Below are positions 1-5,898 of a stretch of 7,815 nucleotides of DNA, one piece after another. The notes below the pieces were generated by a model, which did not search any database, had not been told where the DNA came from, and was given only the letters and a program-made list of their open reading frames with translations. The position numbers and the translations under genes were made by a program. Origin of the DNA: an uncultured Methylobacteriaceae bacterium (lineage in GTDB: Bacteria > Pseudomonadota > Alphaproteobacteria > Rhizobiales > Beijerinckiaceae); the NCBI GenBank assembly GCA_937872715.1, contig CALMTJ010000257.1:1-7815 (forward strand), written 5' to 3'. The stretch's first letter is position 1; each line of letters opens with the position of its first letter.

Positions 1-15
1 GGGTGACCCCGGGTG

Positions 16-47
16 CCGGATAAGGCTGCGTCGCGCCTGCCATCCGG
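16..47. repeat. REP-like palindromic intergenic hairpin
   Basis: The 136 bases at the left edge hold no convincing gene; they lie downstream of the minus-strand binding-protein gene. Bases 16-21 (CCGGAT) pair with 42-47 (ATCCGG) and 23-26 (AGGC) pair with 35-38 (GCCT), leaving a small internal loop and an 8-base apical loop. A second short hairpin, CCGGA/TCCGG, lies at 83-87 and 93-97. The look is that of short dispersed intergenic palindromes common in proteobacteria. Either could also help end transcription of the minus-strand gene, but no T-run follows. Only one copy is visible here, so repeat status is inferred. Confidence 0.3.
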
Positions 48-136
48 GTCGCTACCCCATCCCGCCGGCTTCGCCGTCGACACCGGATCGAGTCCGGGGC
101 AGGCTCCTCCTCCAAGCGAGGGCGGCGGAACGGGCG

Positions 137-1342
137 TCATCCCTTCACCAGGGGGCAGCCGCCCTCCGCCATCGGCCGCCAGACCTGATCGGACGGCAGG
201 GTGCGGACGAGCTTGAACACGTCCCACTTGCCCTTGGATTCGGCCGGCGTCTTGGTCGTCATCAGGTACATGGGATGGAGCTTGCGGCCGTCGGCCCGGA
301 CGGAGCCCTGCCCGAAGATCGGGTCGTCCGTCGGCATCGCCTTCATGGCCTCGACCACGGCCTTGCCGTCGCTCGCCTTGCCGCCGAGCCTGTCGACGGC
401 CTTCAGGTAGTGGAGCACGGCCGAATACGTGCCGGCCTGCATGTCGTTCGGCGCGTCGCCGCGCGGGTGGCGCTTCATGTAGCGGGTCGCGAAGGACCGC
501 ATGCCGTCGTTCAGGTCCCAATAATAGGAGGTCAGGATGAAGACGCCCTGGGTGGCCGGCAGCCCGAGCGCGGGCATGTTCGTCACGTTCAGGATCAGCC
601 CGGCCAATTGCTGCTTGCCGCTGATCCCGAACTCCGCCGCCTGCTTGACGGTGTTCGACATGTCGTCGCCGGAATTGGCGAGGCCGATCACCTGCGCCCC
701 GGAGGCCTGCGCCTGGAGCAGGTAGGACGAGAAGTCGGACGTGCCGAGCGGGTGGCGGGCGGCGCCCAGCACCTCGCCGCCGTCGGCCTTCACCTGATCG
801 GCGGCGGCGCCTTCCAGGTCCTTGCCGAACGTGTAATCGGACGAGATGAAGTACCAGCTCTTGCCGCCGTTCTGCACGAGGGCCCGCGCCAGCCCGTGGC
901 CGAGCGCCCAGGTGTCGTAGGTCCAGTGCACCGTGTTCGGCGTGCACTGCTTGCCGGTGAGCTCGGCCGTGCCGGCGCCGGAGCCGATGAACACTTTGTT
1001 CTTGTCGCGGGCGAGCGTGTTCACGCCGAGCGCGATGGCCGAGTTCGGCACGTCCGCGATCATGTCGACGCCACCCTGGTCGAACCATTGCCGGGCGATC
1101 GCGATGCCGACATCGGTCTTGTTCTGGTGGTCGGCCGTGACGACCTCGACCGGCACGCCGCCGGCCTTGCCGCCGAAATCCTCGACCGCCAGGCGGGCGG
1201 CGATCACCGAGCCCTCGCCCTGGTAATCGGCGAAGACGCCCGACTGGTCGTTCAGCACGCCGATGCGGATCGGCTTCTCCTCGGCGAGCGCACCCGACGC
1301 CAACGCGACCGCGCCGGCCAGCGCTCCGATCAATGCCCTCAT
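137..1342 (-). CDS. ABC transporter substrate-binding protein, branched-chain amino acid type (Peripla_BP_6)
   Basis: Periplasmic solute-binding protein of an ABC importer. The 401-residue product starts with a typical Sec signal peptide: Arg at residue 2, a hydrophobic stretch to about residue 19, and an ALA|E cleavage site after residue 20. The mature start IRIGVLNDQSG is the usual first strand of type I periplasmic binding folds (LivJ/Peripla_BP_6). Only two cysteines appear in the mature protein, C133 and C396, as if for one disulfide. A GTG codon at 1345 directly precedes the ATG at 1342; I chose the ATG because GGAGGAGG then sits 5 bases upstream. It lies 22 bases after the crotonase gene, so the two are probably co-transcribed. 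Permease and ATPase genes are not in the window. The ligand is unknown: members of this family bind amino acids, amides and also aromatic acids. Confidence 0.93.
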   Translation of the reverse strand: MRALIGALAGAVALASGALAEEKPIRIGVLNDQSGVFADYQGEGSVIAARLAVEDFGGKAGGVPVEVVTADHQNKTDVGIAIARQWFDQGGVDMIADVPNSAIALGVNTLARDKNKVFIGSGAGTAELTGKQCTPNTVHWTYDTWALGHGLARALVQNGGKSWYFISSDYTFGKDLEGAAADQVKADGGEVLGAARHPLGTSDFSSYLLQAQASGAQVIGLANSGDDMSNTVKQAAEFGISGKQQLAGLILNVTNMPALGLPATQGVFILTSYYWDLNDGMRSFATRYMKRHPRGDAPNDMQAGTYSAVLHYLKAVDRLGGKASDGKAVVEAMKAMPTDDPIFGQGSVRADGRKLHPMYLMTTKTPAESKGKWDVFKLVRTLPSDQVWRPMAEGGCPLVKG

Positions 1343-1364
1343 CACGTCCTCCTCCGATCGTTTC

Positions 1365-2159
1365 TCAACCCGGCCGCGCGACCTTGCCGGCTCGCCCCTC
1401 CAGGAAATCCGCCAGGCGCGTCTTCGCCTCCCGGTCGCCCTGGGCGACCGCCGCCATCAGCGCTTCGGTGAGGAAGCCCGCGGCCGGATCGCCGTCGGCG
1501 ATGCGGGGCAGGGCATGGATCAGGGCGAAATTGGTCAGCGGCGCGTTCCCGGCGGCCTTCCGGGCGAGCTCAAGCGCCTTGGGCAGGCCTTCGCCGGCAC
1601 CCACGAGATATTCGGATAGGCCGATCGCCTCCCCGCCGGCGGCGTCGTAGGTCCGGCCGGTCATCATCATGTCCCGCATGCGCGACATGCCGATGAGCCG
1701 GGGAAGGCGCACGGAGGCGCCGCCGCCGACATAGATGCCGCGCTGGCCCTCGGGGAGTGCGTAGAAGGTGGAGGGCTCCGCCACCCGGATATGGGCGGCG
1801 AGCGCGAGTTCGAGACCGCCTCCGATGACCGCTCCCTTGAGGGCGGCCACGACCGGGACGGGTCCGAACTCGATCGCCGCGAAGACGCGGTGCCACATCC
1901 TGGAATGCCGCATGCCCTCCGAGACGTCGCGCTCGCGGAGTTCCGACAGGTCGAGGCCGGCGCAGAAATGCTCGCCCTCGCCGTCCAGCACGACGGCCTT
2001 CACGTCCGGCGGGAGGCTGCCGAAAACCCGTTCGAGCTCCAGCACGGTGGCGTCGTCGAGGGCATTGCGCTTCCCCGGCCGGGCGAGGCGCAAGATTGCG
2101 ACCTCGCCGTCCCGGACGACGTGGAGGCGCGCTCCGTCCGAGGCTCCCGCGCCCGCCAT
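1365..2159 (-). CDS. crotonase/enoyl-CoA hydratase family protein
   Basis: A 264-residue crotonase, the usual family length. It should hydrate, or otherwise transform, the double bond of an acyl-CoA in the cytoplasm. The oxyanion-hole segment HFCAGLDL is at residues 64-71, and the second oxyanion glycines are in GGGLELAL (113-120). Both acid/base glutamates of true hydratases are present: E117 in GGGLE and E137 in LPEGQRG, with the same 20-residue spacing as Glu144/Glu164 of rat enoyl-CoA hydratase. I chose the ATG at 2159, preceded by GGGAGGAAGGG; the frame stays open upstream to 2393 but runs across the divergent promoter and into the neighbouring gene. It is the first gene of a two-gene minus-strand unit with the binding protein. 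The substrate is not readable from sequence; a crotonobetainyl-CoA-like or hydroxycinnamoyl-CoA-like compound would both fit the neighbourhood. Confidence 0.93.
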   Translation of the reverse strand: MAGAGASDGARLHVVRDGEVAILRLARPGKRNALDDATVLELERVFGSLPPDVKAVVLDGEGEHFCAGLDLSELRERDVSEGMRHSRMWHRVFAAIEFGPVPVVAALKGAVIGGGLELALAAHIRVAEPSTFYALPEGQRGIYVGGGASVRLPRLIGMSRMRDMMMTGRTYDAAGGEAIGLSEYLVGAGEGLPKALELARKAAGNAPLTNFALIHALPRIADGDPAAGFLTEALMAAVAQGDREAKTRLADFLEGRAGKVARPG

Positions 2160-2289
2160 CCCTTCCTCCCACGCACCTTGGCCGAGCCCGGACATCTCGG
2201 TGATTGCTTGCCTTGGCAACATATTGTGAGATGGCGGCCGAGACGGGTCAACGGCGCGGGCGCCGGACGCGAACCCGGCGGGAGGAGCG
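2160..2289. promoter_or_regulatory. divergent promoter region with candidate operator
   Basis: These 130 bases separate the divergent crotonase and dehydrogenase genes and must hold both start signals. A relatively AT-rich patch around 2201-2230 contains the inverted repeat TTGCC-TT-GGCAA (2208-2219), followed by an imperfect palindrome CAACATATTGTG (2217-2228). This is where a regulator controlling both directions would be expected to bind, but no regulator gene is in the window. A second repeat, CGCCGG/CCGGCG (2261-2266 and 2275-2280), ends right before the dehydrogenase ribosome binding site and could form a leader hairpin. I could not pick convincing -35/-10 boxes. Confidence 0.45.
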
Positions 2290-3234
2290 ATGCCGGAAGG
2301 CGCGGTCGAGCGGGTAGCCGTCGTCGGCACGGGGGTGATCGGGGCGAGCTGGGCGGCATACCTCCTCGCCCGCGGCCTGGACGTCGTCGCCACGGACCCG
2401 GCCCTGGGCGCGGAGGGGCGCCTGCGGAGCTACGTCCGGGAGGCCTGGCCTGCGCTGACCCGGATGGGCCTGTCGCCCGGTGCCGATCCGGAGCGCATCC
2501 GGTTCGTTCCCGACCTAGAGAGCTGCGTCGCGCAGGCGGACTTCGTCCAGGAGAACGGCCCGGAGCGCGAGGACGTGAAGCGCGAGACGTATCGCCGGAT
2601 GGACGAAGCGGCCCGGCCGGACGCCATCCTCGCGACCTCCTCGTCCGGCTTCATGCCGAGCCTGTTCCAGGGGGTGTGCCGCCACCCGGAACGGGTGCTC
2701 GTCGGCCACCCGTTCAACCCTCCGCACCTGATCCCGCTCGTCGAGGTGGTGGGAGGCGCCGCGACATCGGAAGAGGCGGTCGGGCGCGCGATGGCCTTCT
2801 ACGGGAGCATCGGCAAGATCCCGATCCGCGTCCGGAAGGAGCTCCTGGGTCACGTCGCCAACCGTCTCCAGTCGGCGCTCTGGCGCGAGGCCTACCACCT
2901 CGTCGATATCGGGGCCGTGACGGTCGCCGAGGTCGATGCCGCCATCGCCCACGGACCGGGCCTGCGCTGGGCGCTGATGGGGCCCATCCTCGTCAGCCAC
3001 CTGTCGGGCGGGGCCGGGGGGATGCGCCACCTCCTCGACCACCTCGGGCCGCTGAACGAGGCGATGTGGGCCGACCTCGGGGCGCCGCGCCTCGACGACG
3101 CCCTCAAGAAGAAGCTCATCGACGGGGTGGATGCCGAGATCGCACCGCTCGATTTCCCAGAGACCGTCCGGGAGCGGGACAGGCTCCTCGTCGACCTGAT
3201 CACGGCGAAGGCGGCGGCGAAGCATCTGCCGTGA
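2290..3234 (+). CDS. 3-hydroxyacyl-CoA dehydrogenase family protein, L-carnitine dehydrogenase-like
   Basis: A 314-residue NAD-dependent dehydrogenase that should oxidise a 3-hydroxy group to a 3-keto group. The Rossmann dinucleotide motif GTGVIG is at residues 13-18. Acidic D36 at the end of the second strand favours NAD over NADP. The catalytic dyad is visible as H140 (GHPFNPP) and E152 (LVEVVGG), with the same spacing as His158/Glu170 of human HADH; a serine cluster at 117-119 and N191 match the other active-site positions. Length and N-terminal pattern (GLDVVATDP, then AWPAL) recall Pseudomonas L-carnitine dehydrogenase as I remember it. The C-terminal thioesterase found in some fused relatives is absent. 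GGAGGAG sits just before the ATG. The BKACE gene follows on the same strand, which supports a 3-hydroxy acid rather than a CoA ester as substrate. The exact substrate is inference. Confidence 0.88.
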   Translation: MPEGAVERVAVVGTGVIGASWAAYLLARGLDVVATDPALGAEGRLRSYVREAWPALTRMGLSPGADPERIRFVPDLESCVAQADFVQENGPEREDVKRETYRRMDEAARPDAILATSSSGFMPSLFQGVCRHPERVLVGHPFNPPHLIPLVEVVGGAATSEEAVGRAMAFYGSIGKIPIRVRKELLGHVANRLQSALWREAYHLVDIGAVTVAEVDAAIAHGPGLRWALMGPILVSHLSGGAGGMRHLLDHLGPLNEAMWADLGAPRLDDALKKKLIDGVDAEIAPLDFPETVRERDRLLVDLITAKAAAKHLP

Positions 3235-3235
3235 A

Positions 3236-3281
3236 GGCGCCCGGGCCGTCGGCCCGAGCGGAGGGATGCAGCCCGGGCGCC
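3236..3281 (+). other. nested alternative hairpins between dehydrogenase and BKACE genes
   Basis: The 147-base gap (3235-3381) starts with a perfect 11-base inverted repeat, GGCGCCCGGGC (3236-3246) and GCCCGGGCGCC (3271-3281), with a 24-base loop. A competing hairpin, CGGGCC/GGCCCG (3242-3247 and 3251-3256, loop GTC), reuses the left arm, so the two cannot form together. It begins two bases after the dehydrogenase stop. There is no T-run, so a classical intrinsic terminator is not shown. It could instead protect the upstream transcript end or reduce read-through into the BKACE gene. The rest of the gap is GC-rich with nothing else I can name. Confidence 0.4.
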
Positions 3282-3381
3282 CGCCGTCCGGCCGGGCCGG
3301 GCGGTCGCCCCGTGCAGCGGTTCGTCGGCCGACGCCTCCTTGCGTGCGGGTGGCCAGGTTCAGGGACGAGGAGGAGCGGAC

Positions 3382-4263
3382 ATGTCCAAGGTGATCGTGA
3401 CGGTGGCGCCGACCGGCGGCATGGCGTCCAAATCTCAGAACGCGAACCTGCCGACCCAGCCTGACGAGATCGCGGCTTCGGTCGAGAAGTCCTGGAAGGC
3501 GGGCGCCGCCATCGCGGCCCTCCATGCGCGCCGCCCCGACGACCAGGCGACCTGCAACGCCGACATCTACCGGGACATCAACGAGCGCATCCGGTCGAAG
3601 ACGGACATCATCATCAACAACTCGACCGGAGGCGGCTCCTCCGGCGACATGCTGGTTCCCCGTCCCGACGGGCTGTTCGAGAGCGATTTCGACGAGCGGC
3701 TGAAGGGCTGCGACGCGGGCGCCGAGATGGCGACCTTCGACGGAATGACCTTCGCGGACGTCCATGGCGGTCGGGAGATCTGCGTCATCACGACGCCGTC
3801 CCGGTGCGAGTTCCTGGCGAGGAGGATGCAGGAGCGCGGGATCAAGCCGGAATGGGAGGTGTTCGGCCCGCAGCACATCCTCCAGGACGTCACCCGCCTG
3901 ATCGAGAAGGGCTACGACAAGCCGCCTTACTACATCAACATGGTGCTGGGCGCCGACAAAGGCTTCCAGGGCGCGATGCCGTATTCTCACGACATCCTGG
4001 CCGCCATGATCCGGATGCTGCCGCCGCACTCCATCTTCTGCGTGTCCGGCATCGGACCGGCCCAGCTTCCCGCCACGACCCAGGCCATCCTCCTCGGCGG
4101 GCATGTCCGGGTCGGGCTCGAGGACAACAACTACTTCTCCCGCGGGGTGCTCGCCACGAACGAGATGCTGGTCGAGCGCACGGTGCGGATGATCCACGAC
4201 CTCAACATGGAGCACGCCTCGCCGGCCGAAGCGCGCGACATCCTGGGGCTTCCCGCGAGGTAG
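3382..4263 (+). CDS. beta-keto acid cleavage enzyme (BKACE, 3-keto-5-aminohexanoate cleavage family)
   Basis: A 293-residue TIM-barrel enzyme of the BKACE/Kce family, which condenses a beta-keto acid with acetyl-CoA and releases acetoacetate plus a new acyl-CoA. Family marks: the start VIVTVAPTGG (4-13), NNSTGGG (79-85, substrate carboxylate region), PEWEVF (156-161), and RVGLED (243-248), which matches the Arg-Glu-Asp of Kce (R226, E230, D231 there). The metal motif is unusual: Kce has His46-x-His48, whereas this protein has A46-L47-H48. I chose the ATG at 3382 with GGAGGAG upstream; an in-frame GTG at 3340 adds only 14 residues without a good ribosome site. It probably works after the 3-hydroxy acid dehydrogenase encoded 147 bases upstream. 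The substrate is unknown; dehydrocarnitine-like compounds are one candidate by gene context. Confidence 0.9.
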   Translation: MSKVIVTVAPTGGMASKSQNANLPTQPDEIAASVEKSWKAGAAIAALHARRPDDQATCNADIYRDINERIRSKTDIIINNSTGGGSSGDMLVPRPDGLFESDFDERLKGCDAGAEMATFDGMTFADVHGGREICVITTPSRCEFLARRMQERGIKPEWEVFGPQHILQDVTRLIEKGYDKPPYYINMVLGADKGFQGAMPYSHDILAAMIRMLPPHSIFCVSGIGPAQLPATTQAILLGGHVRVGLEDNNYFSRGVLATNEMLVERTVRMIHDLNMEHASPAEARDILGLPAR

Positions 4264-4409
4264 GGAGGCGGGTCGGGTTGCAACCGGAAGGGCCGGAGGC
4301 GGCCTGGCGCCGTCCAGGGTCGTATGCACGCTGCGCGAGCGGCACGAGGGTGAGGCGCTCGCGCGCTCGCCGAGGAAGGTATGTTCAGAACCGAACGAGG
4401 TGAGCCGTG
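4264..4409. promoter_or_regulatory. intergenic region upstream of small protein gene, with 10-base palindrome
   Basis: The stretch between the BKACE stop and the small gene holds a perfect palindrome GGTTGCAACC (4276-4285) and a short CCTGG/CCAGG stem near 4300-4320. A GAGGTGA at 4397-4403 serves as ribosome site for the small gene. No clear -35/-10 pair or T-run terminator is visible. The palindrome could be a regulator site or part of a transcript-end structure; its role is not determined. Confidence 0.25.
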
Positions 4410-4598
4410 ATGCAGGACGAGGTCCCGATGATCGAGACGGACGTCACGCGGGCTGAACGGATGTCCCGCGAGCGCGCCATGATCGCGGAAGGCGAGGCCG
4501 ATCTGGCGGCGGGCGGCTTCATCGAGGGCGACGAAGCGGACGCGTTCCTGGACCGATTCCGGCGCGGGCTGCCGGCCATGTCCGGCCCCGGACGGTAG
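4410..4598 (+). CDS. small acidic protein, antitoxin-like
   Basis: A 62-residue highly charged protein that I do not recognise with certainty. The ATG at 4410 follows a GTG at 4407; GAGGTGA lies 6 bases before the ATG, so either start works and I prefer ATG. The middle, ERAMIAEGEADLAAGG (residues 22-37), followed by an acidic helix ending in AFLDRFRRG, resembles the C-terminal pattern of short type II antitoxins of the ParD/RelB kind (charged helix, small-residue turn, then a partner-binding helix). No DNA-binding ribbon is evident and no toxin gene sits next to it: the downstream neighbour is a membrane protein on the opposite strand. It could be an orphan antitoxin remnant or an unrelated helical adaptor. 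Confidence 0.6.
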   Translation: MQDEVPMIETDVTRAERMSRERAMIAEGEADLAAGGFIEGDEADAFLDRFRRGLPAMSGPGR

Positions 4599-4625
4599 GC
4601 TGGCCGACGGGACCGGAACTTACGG

Positions 4626-5276
4626 TCAAGGGCCGAGGTCGCGGATGAAGTCCGTGACGCCGCTCAGCGTGATCTGCGTGCCGACGCAGAGGAGGAGGAA
4701 GGCCGCGAGGCGCGTCACGACGCGGATCGCCGTCGGGCCCATCGCGGCCACCACCCGGTCCGCCCAGCCGTAGAGCAGCCAGATCAGGACCGCGATGACG
4801 ATGGCCGCGGTCGAGGCGCCGAGGAGAGCGAGGTACCCCGCCGCTCCGGCCGGCACGTTGGAGCCGATCGCGACCGCGACCGAGATCGTGCCCGGGCCGG
4901 TGGTGAAGGGCATGGTCAGCGGGAAGAACGCCACCTCGTCGAGGCCCGCCGCCTCCTGGGCCTGCTCCTGCTTCGCCTCTTCACGCCGCTCCGGCGCGTG
5001 GAGGAGGGTCCAGGCGTAGCTCGCCACCACGAGCCCGCCCGCGATGCGGAGCGCCGAAAGCGCCCCCCCGAAGAAGCTGAGCACGAAGGCGCCGAACCAG
5101 CGCGCGCCGAGCATGACGAGGGCGGAATAGAACCCGATCTTGCGGGCGAGGAGCATGCGCTCCCCATGCGAGCGCTCGCCCGTCACCTGGCTGAAGATGA
5201 TCGCGCCGCCGATCGGGTTGATGATCGAGAAAAGGGCGGACAGGGCGATCAGGAAGCCCGTGGGGGCGCCGTTCAC
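4626..5276 (-). CDS. MarC family integral membrane protein
   Basis: A 216-residue inner-membrane protein of the MarC/YhgN family; despite the name, a role in multiple antibiotic resistance is not established and the molecular function is unknown. About six membrane segments are visible, near residues 7-29, 47-70, 73-93, 118-138, 144-170 and 187-207. Family marks are INPIGG (19-24) and FFPLTMPFTTGPGTIS (117-132), two related half-repeats each with a helix-breaking Asn-Pro or Pro-rich turn. A charged loop (95-114) joins the halves. The start is GTG at 5276 with GGAG 8 bases upstream. It converges with the small protein gene (27 bases between stop codons, no clear terminator) and diverges from the UPF0311 gene. 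Confidence 0.93.
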   Translation of the reverse strand: MNGAPTGFLIALSALFSIINPIGGAIIFSQVTGERSHGERMLLARKIGFYSALVMLGARWFGAFVLSFFGGALSALRIAGGLVVASYAWTLLHAPERREEAKQEQAQEAAGLDEVAFFPLTMPFTTGPGTISVAVAIGSNVPAGAAGYLALLGASTAAIVIAVLIWLLYGWADRVVAAMGPTAIRVVTRLAAFLLLCVGTQITLSGVTDFIRDLGP

Positions 5277-5350
5277 GTGGAAAGCTCCGGTTCGGCCGCC
5301 TATGGCGAGACGAGCGGCCCTCGGTCAAGGAGGGCTGACGGGAGACGCTC
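5277..5350. promoter_or_regulatory. divergent promoter region, MarC / UPF0311 genes
   Basis: Only 74 bases separate the divergent starts, so promoters must overlap or lie close. A perfect inverted repeat GGCCGC/GCGGCC (5294-5299 and 5314-5319, 14-base spacer) is centred in it. The gap also contains the two ribosome sites: GGAG for the minus-strand gene and GGGAG for the plus-strand gene. Core promoter boxes are not recognisable. Confidence 0.35.
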
Positions 5351-5818
5351 ATGAGCATCGTGCCGCCGCCGGCCCTGGAACACGCCTTCGACGCGACGGT
5401 CGCGGTCGAGGCTCCACAGGAGATCGGCGAGACCGGTCTCGGGCTGCGGCGAGTCGTACCCATTTCGGGCGGCGAGGTCGGCGGCCCGCTTCTCGCCGGC
5501 CGGATCAGGCCCGGAGGCGCGGATTTCCAGATCATCCGGGCGAGCGGGCTGACCGAGCTCCACGCCCGCTACGTGATCGAGGCCCGGGACGGCTCCCTGG
5601 TCTACGTGGTGAACGACGGGATCCGGTTCGGGCCGCCGGAGGCGCTGGATCGTCTCCGGCGCGGGCTGCCGGTCGATCCCGGCCTGATCTACTTCCGCTC
5701 CGCCCCGCGTTTCGAGACCGCCGCGCCGCATCTCGCCTGGATGACGACGAGTCTCTTCGTGGCCTCGGGCGCCCGCCATCCGGACCGCGTCGTCCTGTCC
5801 GTGTTCCGGCTCGCCTGA
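5351..5818 (+). CDS. UPF0311/DUF3237 domain-containing protein
   Basis: A 155-residue cytoplasmic protein with the DUF3237 (UPF0311) pattern over its whole length: GGEVGGPLLAGRIRPGGADF (40-59), a middle ARYVIEARDGSLVYVVNDG region, and the typical C-terminal YFRSAPRFET (114-123) plus SLFVASGAR (134-142). The fold is expected to be a small beta barrel; no biochemical role is established for the family. The start has GGGAG 6 bases upstream of the ATG. The PYP gene follows on the same strand after 80 bases, close enough for shared transcription, although that gap also has promoter-like and inverted-repeat sequence. Confidence 0.9.
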   Translation: MSIVPPPALEHAFDATVAVEAPQEIGETGLGLRRVVPISGGEVGGPLLAGRIRPGGADFQIIRASGLTELHARYVIEARDGSLVYVVNDGIRFGPPEALDRLRRGLPVDPGLIYFRSAPRFETAAPHLAWMTTSLFVASGARHPDRVVLSVFRLA

Positions 5819-5824
5819 GGATCT

Positions 5825-5881
5825 TTGTCGCGCGTCGAGGCGTTCGCATAAACCCGGCGTGCACGAATAATGCGGTATTCG
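5825..5881 (+). promoter_or_regulatory. candidate promoter and operator/leader hairpin of the PYP-cyclase unit
   Basis: TTGTCG (5825-5830) and CATAAA (5847-5852), 16 bases apart, make a plausible sigma-70-type promoter. Further down, CGAATAATGCGGTATTCG (5864-5881) is a perfect inverted repeat with 6-base arms (CGAATA/TATTCG) and a 6-base spacer. It ends 17 bases before the ATG of the PYP gene and abuts the ribosome site AGGGAGGAG. It is AT-rich in a very GC-rich setting. It could be a repressor site downstream of the promoter or an RNA hairpin beside the ribosome site. The promoter boxes are weak calls; the repeat itself is certain. Confidence 0.45.
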
Positions 5882-5898
5882 AGACAGGGAGGAGCGAC

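Noticed and set aside
275..1471. Plus-strand open frame of 398 codons
   Set aside because: Antisense to the solute-binding protein gene, which has a signal peptide and family motifs.
1791..3464. Plus-strand open frame of 557 codons
   Set aside because: It runs antisense to the crotonase gene and out of frame through the dehydrogenase gene; its translation is Arg/Gly/Pro-rich low-complexity, the usual shadow in GC-rich DNA.
2515..4329. Minus-strand open frame of 604 codons
   Set aside because: Antisense to the dehydrogenase and BKACE genes, rich in Arg, His and Asp with no domain pattern; both sense genes have clear motifs and ribosome sites.
4581..4592. Palindrome TCCGGCCCCGGA near the end of the small gene as terminator
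   Set aside because: The loop is only two bases, there is no T-run, and it lies within coding sequence; chance is likely in GC-rich DNA.
4264..4625. Toxin partner for the small antitoxin-like protein
   Set aside because: No open frame on either strand near it has a plausible length, ribosome site or toxin-like composition.
5140..5898. Long upstream extension in the PYP frame
   Set aside because: It overlaps the MarC and UPF0311 genes and is Arg-rich; the ATG at 5899 has a strong ribosome site and gives the normal PYP length, so this is not a PYP fusion.
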